From NCBI RefSeq assembly GCF_014384985.1, contig NZ_JACRSX010000002.1:1-64000 (forward strand): a DNA stretch of 64,000 nucleotides. Reading direction: 5' to 3'. The position numbers and the translations under genes are program-made. The stretch is from Jutongia huaianensis (GTDB lineage Bacteria; Bacillota; Clostridia; Lachnospirales; Lachnospiraceae). Position 1 is the stretch's first letter; the number at the start of each line of letters is the position of its first letter. Below, piece by piece: positions 42,169 to 51,303 of the stretch. The notes below the pieces were generated by a model, which saw only the letters and a program-made list of their open reading frames with translations, did no database searches and was not told the DNA's origin.

Positions 42169-42570
42169 ATGGATGTCAGAAATTGTAAAATGTGCGGCAA
42201 TCTGTTTAATTATACAGGAAGTCCTCTCTGTCCGGCATGTAATAACAAAATGGAAAAGAAGTTTTCAGAGGTAAAGGATTATATCAGGGAAAATCCAACC
42301 AGTTCCATTTCTGTTGTGTCGGAGGAGATGGAAGTGCCGATACAGCAGCTGAAGCGGTGGATCAGAGAGGAACGTCTGAGTTTTTCTAAGGAATCGGGTG
42401 TAGTGATCCAGTGTGAAAAGTGTGGGGCGCCTATTTTGACCGGTCGTTTTTGTAAAGAGTGCAAACGTACTATGACCAAATCCTTAGAGAGTTTATATAG
42501 TGTGAATGCAGCAGGATCGGACAGGAAAAAGGGTTCAGAGAGCGCCAGAATGCGTTTTATTGATAAGTAG
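42169..42570 (+). CDS. YvyF/TIGR03826-type flagellar region protein
   Basis: A 133-residue protein with an N-terminal zinc-ribbon (CKMCGNLF...CPACNNK), a central winged-helix-like part (VKDYIRENPTSSISVVSEEM, VPIQQLKRWIREERL) and a second Cys cluster (CEKCGAPI, CKECKR). This matches YvyF, found between comFC and flgM in many Firmicutes and proposed to be a regulator of flagellar genes. Here the expected flgM-flgN-flgK genes do not follow; cheX and cheY do. Start ATG 42169 has AAGGAG eight bases upstream. Confidence 0.85.
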   Translation: MDVRNCKMCGNLFNYTGSPLCPACNNKMEKKFSEVKDYIRENPTSSISVVSEEMEVPIQQLKRWIREERLSFSKESGVVIQCEKCGAPILTGRFCKECKRTMTKSLESLYSVNAAGSDRKKGSESARMRFIDK

Positions 42571-42597
42571 ACATAATACGGAGGAGGTGGACCGATT

Positions 42598-43080
42598 ATG
42601 GAAGATATTCGGGACATACTTCGCATTCCTAACCGGGAAGTGGTCTCAGTGACAAAGGTACTGACCGGGGTGGATCTGAAAAAAACAGATTCTAATCAAT
42701 GTGCAAAAGAAAAGGTTTTGACCGTAATGATACATACCAGAGGTTTTTTTCTGGCAAATATTAAGTGCGAGATGGATCGGGATATGTTTGAACAGATCAT
42801 ATCGGGAATGTATGGTGGGGGGATGCCGCCGGATGAAGAGCAGTCTTTATATATGAATGAATATATGAATATTGTCTGTGGTCGGATCGTCTCAAAGATA
42901 AATACACTGACAGGTAGTGTTTCCAAGCTTTCCATACCGGAGTATTTTGGGGAGCACGATCCTGATTTTGGGAGAGATGAGCAGGCGTATCATATTATGC
43001 TTGCGTATCGCTATGGACGTGGCTTTTTACGTTTTATTATTCAGTTTGAATTTCAACAGAATGGAGGAGAAGATATATGA
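42598..43080 (+). CDS. cheX: CheX-like chemotaxis phosphatase
   Basis: A 160-residue CheC/CheX-family protein, expected to dephosphorylate CheY-P. The family's Glu-x-x-Asn catalytic pair is present in MNEYMNIVCGRIVSKIN. CheX has one such helix, CheC two, and only one is seen, so CheX is preferred. Its stop overlaps the cheY start (ATGA), which makes CheY its obvious substrate. Start 42598 has GGAGGAGG-type sequence upstream. Confidence 0.82.
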   Translation: MEDIRDILRIPNREVVSVTKVLTGVDLKKTDSNQCAKEKVLTVMIHTRGFFLANIKCEMDRDMFEQIISGMYGGGMPPDEEQSLYMNEYMNIVCGRIVSKINTLTGSVSKLSIPEYFGEHDPDFGRDEQAYHIMLAYRYGRGFLRFIIQFEFQQNGGEDI

Positions 43081-43445
43081 GTACAACAATTATGGTGGTT
43101 GATGATTCCCCCTTCGCATCAAAGCAGATCAAAGACATCGTAGAAGATAATGGCTATGAGGTGACTGCATATGCGAAGGACGGAGAAGAGGCAATTGAGC
43201 TCTATAAAGAGCTGAAACCGGATATTGTTATTCTGGACATCATAATGCCGGGGCTCAATGGCTTGGAAACAGCAGAAATACTGAAAAAGCAGGATCCTGA
43301 TGTGAAAATACTGATGTTGAGTTCTCTTTGTGATTCCGGAACTATGGAAGAAGTAAAAAGTATCGGAGTGAAGCATTTGATTCCAAAGCCTTTAGAGGCA
43401 GATGTTTTACTGGCTTCTCTGGAAATGGTATCAAAATTTGCTTAA
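43077..43445 (+). CDS. cheY: Response regulator CheY
   Basis: A 122-residue stand-alone receiver. Acidic pocket Asp9/Asp10, phosphorylated Asp54 in VILDIIMPG, Ser82/Ser83 switch position and Lys104 in IPKPLEA are all present. It would bind the flagellar motor switch, or serve another output, when phosphorylated by CheA (not in the window). Translationally coupled to cheX. The next gene, fabH, has its own promoter. Confidence 0.9.
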   Translation: MSTTIMVVDDSPFASKQIKDIVEDNGYEVTAYAKDGEEAIELYKELKPDIVILDIIMPGLNGLETAEILKKQDPDVKILMLSSLCDSGTMEEVKSIGVKHLIPKPLEADVLLASLEMVSKFA

Positions 43446-43464
43446 ATTCGTTTGCAAAGAAGTG

Positions 43465-43494
43465 TTGACGTATGGATGTATTGTGTCATATACT
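43465..43494 (+). promoter_or_regulatory. Promoter of the fab/acc operon
   Basis: TTGACG (43465-43470), 18 bases, TATACT (43489-43494), 36 bases before fabH. No FabT/FapR gene precedes the operon and no clear FabT-type palindrome was found. Confidence 0.6.
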
Positions 43495-43529
43495 TGTAAT
43501 GTGAAAATGAAAAAGAATAGGAGCATAAA

Positions 43530-44507
43530 ATGGTTACATCAAGAATAGCAGCCACAGGTGCCGGTATTCCGGATCAGATCATTACAAATGATGATCTGGC
43601 AAAGATTATGGATACCAGCGATGAGTGGATCAGACAAAGAACAGGGATTGGAGAAAGACATATTTCGGGGGGCGAAGATTTATCGTATTATACTTCCAAA
43701 GCTGCGAAACAGATTATAGAAAGAGCAGGTATTGCCCCGGCTGATATTGAGCTGATCGTTGTTGCAACAGTGACGGCGGATTATTGTACCCCAAGTGCCG
43801 CCTGTATGGTACAGAAGGAGATTGGTGCAGTTAATGCAGTTGCTTTTGATGTGACAGCCGCATGTTCCGGTTTTCTGTATGGAGTCAGCGTAGCGGACAA
43901 GTTTATCCGCTGTAGCATATACAAAAATGCTTTAGTTATTGGCGGTGAGATTCTGTCTAAAATTGTGGACTGGAAGGATCGTTCCACTTGTGTTTTATTT
44001 GGAGATGGAGCAGCGGGTGTTCTATTGGAGCGTTCCGAGTCAGCGGGTGGTATTCTCGTGGAAGAGCTTGGCTCTAAAGGGGAGGATTATGAGGTGCTGA
44101 CAGCCCGCAGATTGGCACCGGCCAATGTATTTAACAAACTGGAACCTCAGAAAGAATGTGGACATGTCACAATGGATGGAAGGGCTGTATTTAAATTCGC
44201 AACCAAAAAGATCGTATCCGGTGTGGAACACGTACTGGAAACGGCGGGCCTTTCGGCTGAGGACATTACATATTTTGTTCCACATCAGGCCAATGCAAGG
44301 ATTGTGGAAGTGGCAGCAAAAAAGCTGAAGATTCCGCAGGAACGCTTTTATGTAAATATTGAGCATTATGGAAATACATCGGCAGCAAGTATACCGATCG
44401 CATTGAATGAGATGAATGAAAAGGGACTTCTTCATAAGGGGGACAAGCTGATCCTCTGTGGATTCGGAGGGGGTCTCACATGGGGAACACTGCTGGTACA
44501 GTGGTAA
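43530..44507 (+). CDS. fabH: 3-oxoacyl-ACP synthase III
   Basis: A 325-residue condensing enzyme that starts fatty acid synthesis by joining acetyl-CoA (or branched acyl-CoA) to malonyl-ACP. Catalytic Cys112 in FDVTAACSGFLYG, His in VPHQANARI and Asn in EHYGNTSAAS are in place. Start has AGGAG upstream. First gene of a ten-gene cluster that extends to accA. Confidence 0.96.
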   Translation: MVTSRIAATGAGIPDQIITNDDLAKIMDTSDEWIRQRTGIGERHISGGEDLSYYTSKAAKQIIERAGIAPADIELIVVATVTADYCTPSAACMVQKEIGAVNAVAFDVTAACSGFLYGVSVADKFIRCSIYKNALVIGGEILSKIVDWKDRSTCVLFGDGAAGVLLERSESAGGILVEELGSKGEDYEVLTARRLAPANVFNKLEPQKECGHVTMDGRAVFKFATKKIVSGVEHVLETAGLSAEDITYFVPHQANARIVEVAAKKLKIPQERFYVNIEHYGNTSAASIPIALNEMNEKGLLHKGDKLILCGFGGGLTWGTLLVQW

Positions 44508-44522
44508 ATTATCAGGTGTATT

Positions 44523-44547
44523 ACTGTGACATCACAGTTAATATAAT
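44523..44547 (+). promoter_or_regulatory. Palindrome and possible promoter before acpP
   Basis: ACTGTGACATCACAGT (44523-44538) is a 7-2-7 inverted repeat, followed by TATAAT (44542-44547). A clear -35 is missing, so this may be an activator/repressor site on a separate acpP promoter, or a hairpin in the fabH-acpP transcript. Confidence 0.4.
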
Positions 44548-44584
44548 AAACAAAATTAACTAATTTCTTTAGGAGGAACTGAAA

Positions 44585-44806
44585 ATGGTATTTGAGAAGA
44601 TCAGAGAAATCATTGCTTCACAGCTTGGAAAGGATGAGGATGAGATCACACTTGAGACAAATGTAAAGGATGATCTTGACGCTGATTCTTTGGATGTATT
44701 CCAGATTATCAATGATATTGAGGATGAGTTTGAGGTATCAATTGAGGATCCGGAGTCTATTGTTACCGTAAAAGATATCGTAGACTTTGTTGAGAACAAC
44801 AAATAA
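44585..44806 (+). CDS. acpP: Acyl carrier protein
   Basis: A 73-residue acidic helical carrier. The phosphopantetheine site is Ser35 in [10 protein letters not shown]. It carries the growing acyl chain for every Fab enzyme encoded downstream. Start 44585 follows AGGAGG. It sits between two structured non-coding spacers, which may let it be made in excess over the enzymes. Confidence 0.97.
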   Translation: MVFEKIREIIASQLGKDEDEITLETNVKDDLDADSLDVFQIINDIEDEFEVSIEDPESIVTVKDIVDFVENNK

Positions 44807-44836
44807 ATCGATTATCGCCAGTAAACAGATGAAACG

Positions 44837-44908
44837 GACAGTGAAGACCGAAAAGTTGAGAACCTCGTCCATCGGGGTTCTCATCATTTTGTTATCGGAT
44901 CCACTGTC
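44837..44908 (+). promoter_or_regulatory. Nested hairpins in the acpP-fabD spacer (possible attenuator)
   Basis: Inner stem GAGAACCTCG (44858-44867) with CGGGGTTCTC (44873-44882), 5-base loop, followed by ATCATTTTG. Outer stem GACAGTG (44837-44843) with CACTGTC (44902-44908), followed by TTTT. Partial termination here would raise ACP relative to the enzymes. fabK, expected at this position, is absent. Confidence 0.55.
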
Positions 44909-44931
44909 TTTTAAAGCGTGGAGGAAAGTTT

Positions 44932-45873
44932 ATGAAGACTGTATTTATGTTTAGCGGACAGGGTGCACAGTATGCCGGTATGGGAAAGGAATTGTACCGG
45001 AATTATGCTGTTGCCAAGGATATTTTTGATCGGGCGGATGCCGTATTAGGATATTCTATTAAGGATATCTGTTTTCAGGATGAAAAGAAATTAGGAGAGA
45101 CAGAATATGCACAGCCTGCAATATTGACGATGAGTATTGCAGCGATGAAAGTGCTTGAAGAACAGGGAGTCCGGGCCAATATGACGGCGGGACTCAGTTT
45201 AGGAGAATATTCTGCATATGTTGCCAGTGGGGCGATGGACTTTGAGGAAGCTGTTGCTCTGGTACAGAAGAGAGGACGCTTTATGACAGAAGCAGTACCT
45301 TCCGGAGAAGGAGCAATGTATGCGATCATTGGACTGGATCAGGATCTGGTGGAAGAAGCATGTGATGAGGCAACTGCTTTGGGAATGGGTCTGGCAGTCC
45401 CGGCAAATTATAATGCACCGGGACAGATCGTTATCGCCGGTAAGACGGAGGCAGTAGCCAAGGCAGCAGAGCTTGCAAAGGAGAAAGGCGCAAAGCTTGC
45501 AGTGAAGCTAAAGGTAAGCGGACCATTTCATACATCATTGCTGCAGCCTGCTTCTGATAAACTGAAGCCGGAACTGGAAAAGCTGCACATATCTGATATG
45601 AAGGTGCCGGTATATACAAATGTAAATGCACAGATAGTTGCAGATAAGGATGATATTATTCCGATTCTTACAAAGCAGATCTGTTGTCCGGTAAGATGGG
45701 CAGATATTATCCGCAATATGAATGAACAGGGAGCGGATACTTTTATAGAATTAGGACCAGGAAAGGCATTAACCGGTTTTGTGAAGAGAACATTAAAGGG
45801 TGTTAATATTTTGAATGTGGAGGACTTGTCCTCTCTTGACAAAACCATGAATAAACTTCATGAGATTGTATGA
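44932..45873 (+). CDS. fabD: Malonyl-CoA:ACP transacylase
   Basis: A 313-residue enzyme transferring malonyl from CoA to ACP. It begins MKTVFMFSGQGAQYAGMG; the nucleophile Ser89 is in GLSLGEYSA and the catalytic His in VSGPFHTSLL. Start 44932 has GGAGG upstream. Followed by fabG after 24 bases. Confidence 0.96.
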   Translation: MKTVFMFSGQGAQYAGMGKELYRNYAVAKDIFDRADAVLGYSIKDICFQDEKKLGETEYAQPAILTMSIAAMKVLEEQGVRANMTAGLSLGEYSAYVASGAMDFEEAVALVQKRGRFMTEAVPSGEGAMYAIIGLDQDLVEEACDEATALGMGLAVPANYNAPGQIVIAGKTEAVAKAAELAKEKGAKLAVKLKVSGPFHTSLLQPASDKLKPELEKLHISDMKVPVYTNVNAQIVADKDDIIPILTKQICCPVRWADIIRNMNEQGADTFIELGPGKALTGFVKRTLKGVNILNVEDLSSLDKTMNKLHEIV

Positions 45874-45897
45874 TCCCAGGGAGGATGAGGAGGATTT

Positions 45898-46626
45898 ATG
45901 TTAAAAGGAAAAAACGTAATTGTAACAGGAGCAGCGAAGGGCATTGGAAAAGCCATTGCACTGGCATTTGCTAAAGAGGGATGCAATATTGTCCTGAACT
46001 ATCACAGCCATCTGGACGAGGAAACCGTGAAGGAAATTGAAGATTACGGAGTGATCTGTAAGCCGGTGCAGGGAGACGTCAGCGATTTTGCATTTGCAGC
46101 AGATATGATCAAGGAGGTCAAAAAAGAACTGGGAAGTATTGATGTTCTGGTAAATAACGCAGGTATTACAAAGGATATGCTTCTGATGCGGATGACGGAG
46201 GAGCAGTTTGATGATGTGATCAATACAAATCTCAAGGGAACCTTCAATATGATCCGTCACGTCAGCAATGTAATGCTGAAGCAGAGAAGCGGTGCCATTA
46301 TCAATATGGCCTCTGTAGTTGGAATTAATGGAAATATCGGTCAGGCGAATTATGCGGCATCCAAGGCCGGTATTATTGGATTGACGAAGTCCACAGCAAA
46401 GGAGCTGGCATCCAGAGGAATTACATGTAATGCCATTGCACCGGGTTATGTGGAGACTGATATGACGGCTGTATTAAAGGAAGATGTACAGAATGCGATC
46501 CTCAGTGCGATCCCGCTGAAACGCGGCGGTAAGGTTGAGGATATCGCAAGAGCCGTTGTATTTCTGGCAGAAAATGATTATATTACAGGACAGGTTCTGA
46601 ATGTAGACGGCGGAATGGTAATGTAG
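45898..46626 (+). CDS. fabG: 3-oxoacyl-ACP reductase
   Basis: A 242-residue NADPH-dependent short-chain dehydrogenase. It has the TGAAKGIGKAIA nucleotide motif, NNAG, catalytic Ser in INMASVVG, and YAASKAG with the active Tyr and Lys. Reduces 3-ketoacyl-ACP in the elongation cycle. Start 45898 follows GGAGGA. Confidence 0.96.
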   Translation: MLKGKNVIVTGAAKGIGKAIALAFAKEGCNIVLNYHSHLDEETVKEIEDYGVICKPVQGDVSDFAFAADMIKEVKKELGSIDVLVNNAGITKDMLLMRMTEEQFDDVINTNLKGTFNMIRHVSNVMLKQRSGAIINMASVVGINGNIGQANYAASKAGIIGLTKSTAKELASRGITCNAIAPGYVETDMTAVLKEDVQNAILSAIPLKRGGKVEDIARAVVFLAENDYITGQVLNVDGGMVM

Positions 46627-46674
46627 ATGCGAGAGGATATGGCAGCATCGGAAAGCAGAAATGAGGGTAAGAAG

Positions 46675-47919
46675 ATGGCAAGAAGAGTAGTTGTAACTGG
46701 TATGGGAGCAGTGACGCCCCTTGGCAGCACGGTGGATACTTTCTGGGACAATATCCGGAAGGGGCAGTGCGGAATTAAGATGATCACGAAATTTGATACC
46801 GAAGAATTTAAAGTCAAGGTTGCCGGTGAGGTGGAAGGCTTTGATCCGGAGCTTTATATGACGAAGAAGGATGTCAAAAGAAATGATCTGTTTGCGGTAT
46901 ACGCCCTTGGAGCCGCCGTACAGGCATTTGAGGACAGTGGCCTTGATATGGAAAAAGAGGATGCCGACCGGGTTGGTGTGATCGTGGGATCCGGTGTCGG
47001 TGGTTTGATGACCATGGAGGAGCAGGTGACGAAGATGAATGACAGAGGACCTGCCAGAGTATCGCCACTGTTTATTACTATGACTATTGGTAATATGGCA
47101 GCCGGTAATATTGCGATCCGTTATGGTGCAAAAGGAATCTGCGAGAATGTTGTGACGGCATGTGCGACAGGAACCAATGCTATTGGTGATGCGTTCCGTC
47201 AGATAAAGGATGGACGTCAGGATGTGATGTTTGCAGGTGGTGCAGAGGCTGCAATCTGCCGTATTGGTATTGCAGGATTTACAAATCTTACTGCATTATC
47301 AAAAAATCCGGATCCGAAGGACGCTTGTAAGCCGTTTGATAAAAATAGAGATGGATTCGTTATGTCAGAAGGTGCCGGTGTGCTGATCCTGGAGGAGTTA
47401 GAGCATGCAAAGGCACGAGGTGCAAAGATTTACGGAGAGATCGTTGGATATGGCTCCAATGGGGATGCATATCATATTACTTCTCCGCTGCCGGATGGTT
47501 CCGGTGCGGCAAAGGCAATGAAGCTTGCTATGGAAGAGGCCGGGATTACACCGGAGCAGGTATCTTATATCAATGCCCATGGAACAAGCACCCATGCCAA
47601 TGAGATTGGTGAGACAGCAGCGATTAGGCTTGCACTGGGAGAGGAGACGGCATATAAGGTGCCTGTCAGCTCTACCAAGTCAATGACAGGTCATTTATTA
47701 GGTGCTGCCGGAGCGGTCGAGGCGATTATCTGTGTGAAAGCGATGCAGGATAATTTCCTGCCGGCAACGATCAATTATAAAACGCCGGATCCGGAATGTG
47801 ATCTGGATGTAATCCCAAATGAGGGAAGACAAGTTGACAATGTAGAATATGTATTATCGAATTCGCTTGGCTTTGGCGGTCATAATGCCGTGCTGTGCTT
47901 CAAAAAGTGGCAGGGCTAA
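46675..47919 (+). CDS. fabF: 3-oxoacyl-ACP synthase II
   Basis: A 414-residue condensing enzyme for chain elongation. Cys163 in VVTACATGTNA, His in YINAHGTST and His in STKSMTGHLLGAAGA form the catalytic triad. The start is the ATG at 46675 (MARRVVVTGMGAVTPLG) with GAGGG upstream; the frame is open back to the fabG stop but without a better site. Confidence 0.96.
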   Translation: MARRVVVTGMGAVTPLGSTVDTFWDNIRKGQCGIKMITKFDTEEFKVKVAGEVEGFDPELYMTKKDVKRNDLFAVYALGAAVQAFEDSGLDMEKEDADRVGVIVGSGVGGLMTMEEQVTKMNDRGPARVSPLFITMTIGNMAAGNIAIRYGAKGICENVVTACATGTNAIGDAFRQIKDGRQDVMFAGGAEAAICRIGIAGFTNLTALSKNPDPKDACKPFDKNRDGFVMSEGAGVLILEELEHAKARGAKIYGEIVGYGSNGDAYHITSPLPDGSGAAKAMKLAMEEAGITPEQVSYINAHGTSTHANEIGETAAIRLALGEETAYKVPVSSTKSMTGHLLGAAGAVEAIICVKAMQDNFLPATINYKTPDPECDLDVIPNEGRQVDNVEYVLSNSLGFGGHNAVLCFKKWQG

Positions 47920-47974
47920 AGAATTCTTAAGAGATATATCTGCCGGATAAGGGCGGATGGGAAAGGAAGGAAGC

Positions 47975-48481
47975 ATGCGTTACGAAGAAATTAAGCAGTT
48001 GATCGATCTGTTTGAAGAGACAGATCTGGCAGAAATGGAGCTTACCAGAGAGAATGATGGACTTCGTCTGGTGCGGGGCAATGCAGGAAGGACTGTAAGC
48101 CAGCCGGCAGCAGTGGCACAGCCGGAAATACCGGAAGCACCGTCACTTTCTGATTTACAGAATATTGTGGCATCGGTACAGAACGGAGCCAGAGAAGCTA
48201 TGGCAGGTGATTCTGCAGCAGAGGTTGCTACAGAGGCTCAGCCGGAGGGAGAGGTTGTTACGGCACCGATCGTTGGAACCTTTTATGCGAAGCCGGCACA
48301 GGACAAGGATCCCTTTGTAAAGGTTGGAGATATTGTGGCAGAGGGAGATACCCTTTGCATTATTGAGGCTATGAAATTTATGAATGAAGTTCCAAGTACG
48401 GTAAGTGGTACGATCAAGGAAGTTCTGGTTCAGGATGGAGATTTCGTTGAGTTTGGCCAGCCTTTGTTCCGGATCGGATAA
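47975..48481 (+). CDS. accB: Biotin carboxyl carrier protein of acetyl-CoA carboxylase
   Basis: A 168-residue carrier with an N-terminal helical part (MRYEEIKQLIDLFEETDLAE), an Ala/Glu/Pro linker (about 50-95) and the C-terminal biotinyl domain, where the modified Lys134 is in IIEAMKFMNEV. Start 47975 follows GGAAGG. BirA biotinylates it; biotin import is probably through BioY in this window. Confidence 0.96.
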   Translation: MRYEEIKQLIDLFEETDLAEMELTRENDGLRLVRGNAGRTVSQPAAVAQPEIPEAPSLSDLQNIVASVQNGAREAMAGDSAAEVATEAQPEGEVVTAPIVGTFYAKPAQDKDPFVKVGDIVAEGDTLCIIEAMKFMNEVPSTVSGTIKEVLVQDGDFVEFGQPLFRIG

Positions 48482-48498
48482 AATGGAGGATAATGAAA

Positions 48499-48930
48499 AT
48501 GGAATGTGTAATGGATATTAAGCAGATTATGGAGATCATTCCCCATCGTCAGCCATTTCTGCTGGTGGATCGTATCGTGGATATGGTGCCGGGAGAGAGT
48601 GTGACGGCGATCAAGAACGTCTCAATGAACGAGCCGTTTTTTGCCGGACATTTTCCGAATGAACCGGTTATGCCGGGGGTCCTGATCGTGGAAGCGATGG
48701 CGCAGGCCGGAGCAGTTGCGATTCTTTCCCAGGAGCAGTTTAAAGGGAAAACAGCATATTTTGGCGGGATTAATAAGGCAAAATTTAAGAAAAAGGTAGT
48801 GCCTGGAGATACACTGCGTATGGAAGTTTCTATTGTGAAGCTGAAAAAGAATGCCGGTATTGGTCAGGGAACAGCCTATGTAGATGATAAAGTGGCTGCA
48901 CAGGCAGAATTTATCTTTATGATTGGATAA
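48499..48930 (+). CDS. fabZ: 3-hydroxyacyl-ACP dehydratase
   Basis: A ~143-residue hot-dog-fold dehydratase. The catalytic His is in [16 protein letters not shown] and the Glu in [23 protein letters not shown] is the typical N-terminal segment. Starts at 48493, 48499 and 48511 are possible; 48499 has GGAGGA eight bases upstream. Placed between accB and accC as in other Clostridia. Confidence 0.95.
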   Translation: MECVMDIKQIMEIIPHRQPFLLVDRIVDMVPGESVTAIKNVSMNEPFFAGHFPNEPVMPGVLIVEAMAQAGAVAILSQEQFKGKTAYFGGINKAKFKKKVVPGDTLRMEVSIVKLKKNAGIGQGTAYVDDKVAAQAEFIFMIG

Positions 48931-48955
48931 TTGTGAGGATGGGATGGAGGAGCGC

Positions 48956-50302
48956 ATGTTTGATAAAATATTAATTGCGAACCGTGGAGAGATAGCTGTT
49001 CGTATAATCCGGGCCTGCCGGGAGATGGGTGTGAGAACCGTAGCTGTTTTTTCGGAGGCAGACAGAGATGCTTTACATACACAGATGGCTGATGAGGCTG
49101 TCTGCATTGGTGGAGCAAAGGTTGCAGAAAGCTATCTGAATATGCAGAATATTATCAGTGTAGCAGTAGAAAAAAAGATCCAGGCGATACATCCGGGCTT
49201 TGGATTTTTGTCTGAAAACAGTACATTTGCCTCTATGTGCGAGGTGTGTAATATTAAATTTATAGGACCAAATCCGTCTGTAATTGATGCCATGGGCAAT
49301 AAGGCCAATGCAAGGGAAATGATGATCAAGGCAGGAGTACCTGTGATTCCCGGCAGCGATGGAGTTATCGAGAGTATTGATAAGGCCTATGAGGTGGCGG
49401 ATAGTCTCGGATATCCTGTTATGGTCAAGGCCTCTGCCGGAGGTGGTGGAAAAGGTATCCGTATTGTGCGGAGCCGTGAGGAAATGGAGAATGCCTATGA
49501 ATCCGCAAAGGGGGAAGCCATGGCGGGCTTCGGTGATGATGCGGTTTATATGGAGAAGCTGATTGAAAATGCCAGACATATTGAGGTACAGGTACTGGGG
49601 GATCAGTTTGGAAATGTGGTACATCTCGGAGAAAGAGATTGTTCTCTTCAGAGAAAGAATCAGAAGGTGCTGGAAGAATCTCCGTCACCGGCTCTCAGTC
49701 AGGAGAAGCGGGAGGAAATGTGTGCGGCTGCAGTACGTGCGGCGAAAGCGGCGGGATATCAGAGCGCCGGAACCATTGAATTTTTGTATGACAAATCGGG
49801 CAATTTCTATTTTATGGAAATGAATACAAGAGTGCAGGTAGAACATCCGGTTACGGAAATGGTCACAGGCATTGATATTATTAAGGAGCAGATCCGTATT
49901 GCGGCAGGAGAGCCGCTTTCTGTAACGCAGGATGATATTCAGATCAGAGGCCATGCTATTGAATGTCGTATCAATGCAGAAAATCCGGATAAAAATTTTG
50001 CGCCTTGTCCGGGAAAGATCCAGTCTCTGTTATTGCCGGCAGGTGGGCTGGGACTTCGTGTGGATGCTGCGGTATTTCAGGATTATGTGATTCCGCCATA
50101 TTATGATTCTATGATCGCAAAGGTGATTGTTCATGGGAAGGATCGTCAGGAGGCTATTGCAAAAATGCGCCGGGCGCTTTATGAATTTGTGATCGATGGA
50201 ATTGATACCAATATAGATTTTCAGGGAATGATATTAAGTCATCCGGATTATATATCCGGTGAGTTTGATACATCCTTTATTGAGGAGAAGATTTTGAAAT
50301 AA
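48956..50302 (+). CDS. accC: Acetyl-CoA carboxylase, biotin carboxylase subunit
   Basis: A 448-residue ATP-grasp enzyme that carboxylates the biotin on AccB using bicarbonate and ATP. It begins [20 protein letters not shown]; the Gly-rich ATP loop is [13 protein letters not shown]; metal and catalytic residues lie in [14 protein letters not shown]. Start 48956 has GGAGG upstream. Confidence 0.97.
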   Translation: MFDKILIANRGEIAVRIIRACREMGVRTVAVFSEADRDALHTQMADEAVCIGGAKVAESYLNMQNIISVAVEKKIQAIHPGFGFLSENSTFASMCEVCNIKFIGPNPSVIDAMGNKANAREMMIKAGVPVIPGSDGVIESIDKAYEVADSLGYPVMVKASAGGGGKGIRIVRSREEMENAYESAKGEAMAGFGDDAVYMEKLIENARHIEVQVLGDQFGNVVHLGERDCSLQRKNQKVLEESPSPALSQEKREEMCAAAVRAAKAAGYQSAGTIEFLYDKSGNFYFMEMNTRVQVEHPVTEMVTGIDIIKEQIRIAAGEPLSVTQDDIQIRGHAIECRINAENPDKNFAPCPGKIQSLLLPAGGLGLRVDAAVFQDYVIPPYYDSMIAKVIVHGKDRQEAIAKMRRALYEFVIDGIDTNIDFQGMILSHPDYISGEFDTSFIEEKILK

Positions 50303-50409
50303 TTTTCGTAGGATTTTAGCCGAACAGGTGTATGGCAGAGGAAGAAGCAAAGTGATCTGCCGATCGCATGTCTGTACCATAATATGGACAGACAGAAAGG
50401 AAGGATCTT

Positions 50410-51303
50410 GTGAATTTATTTAGTAAAAGAAAGAATTATTTTTCTTTGGATACTCCATCCGAGAAGAAAAAGACGGATCGAAGAAAAAAAGAGCAGGGAC
50501 CATCGATTCCCAATGGAATGTGGATCAAATGTAATACATGCAAAATGATCATATACAAAAAGGAAATCACAGAATATAAGCTATGCCCGAGCTGCGGTGC
50601 ACATTTTCGTATGACACCTGCGGAACGGATTGCCATTACCTGTGATGAGGGATCATTTCAGGAGTTTGATGCAGATATGGTTCCTGAGAATCCAATGGAA
50701 TATCCGGATTATGATCAAATAATTGAAAAAGCACAGGGCAAAACAAAGCTCCGGGAGGCAGTTGTTACAGGACGTTGCCGAATCGAGGGGAATGACGCAG
50801 TTATTGCTATTATGGACAGTCATTTTATGATGGGAAGTATGGGATCAGTAGTCGGTGAAAAAATTACCCGTGCGGTAGAAAAAGCCACCGAGGAAAGACT
50901 TCCAATCATCATATTTACTACATCCGGTGGTGCCCGGATGCAGGAGGGCATTATTTCATTGATGCAGATGGCGAAGGTATCGGAGGCGTTGGGGCGTCAT
51001 GATGCAGCGGGACTGCTCTATATTACGGTTCTGACAGATCCTACCACTGGAGGAGTTACAGCCAGCTTTGCAATGCTGGGTGATATTATTTTGTCGGAGC
51101 CGAAAGCGTTGATCGGTTTTGCGGGACAGCGAGTGATACAGGGAACCATTCATCAGAAATTGCCGGAGGGATTTCAGAGGGCGGAGTTCCAGTTAGATCA
51201 CGGATTTGTGGATCGTATTGTTCAACGTGAGGAATTGCGTGGAGAACTGGGGAAAATTCTGAAGCTTCATCAGACAGGAAAGCGAGGAAACGGAAATGAA
51301 TGA
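50410..51303 (+). CDS. accD: Acetyl-CoA carboxylase, carboxyltransferase beta subunit
   Basis: A 297-residue subunit with an N-terminal basic stretch and a Cys4 zinc ribbon (CNTC ... CPSC, residues about 39-61), then the crotonase-fold core with [12 protein letters not shown] and [17 protein letters not shown] start at 50410 with GGAAGG upstream. A 107-base spacer after accC holds no gene. Overlaps accA by eight bases, which couples production of the two carboxyltransferase subunits. Confidence 0.96.
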   Translation: MNLFSKRKNYFSLDTPSEKKKTDRRKKEQGPSIPNGMWIKCNTCKMIIYKKEITEYKLCPSCGAHFRMTPAERIAITCDEGSFQEFDADMVPENPMEYPDYDQIIEKAQGKTKLREAVVTGRCRIEGNDAVIAIMDSHFMMGSMGSVVGEKITRAVEKATEERLPIIIFTTSGGARMQEGIISLMQMAKVSEALGRHDAAGLLYITVLTDPTTGGVTASFAMLGDIILSEPKALIGFAGQRVIQGTIHQKLPEGFQRAEFQLDHGFVDRIVQREELRGELGKILKLHQTGKRGNGNE

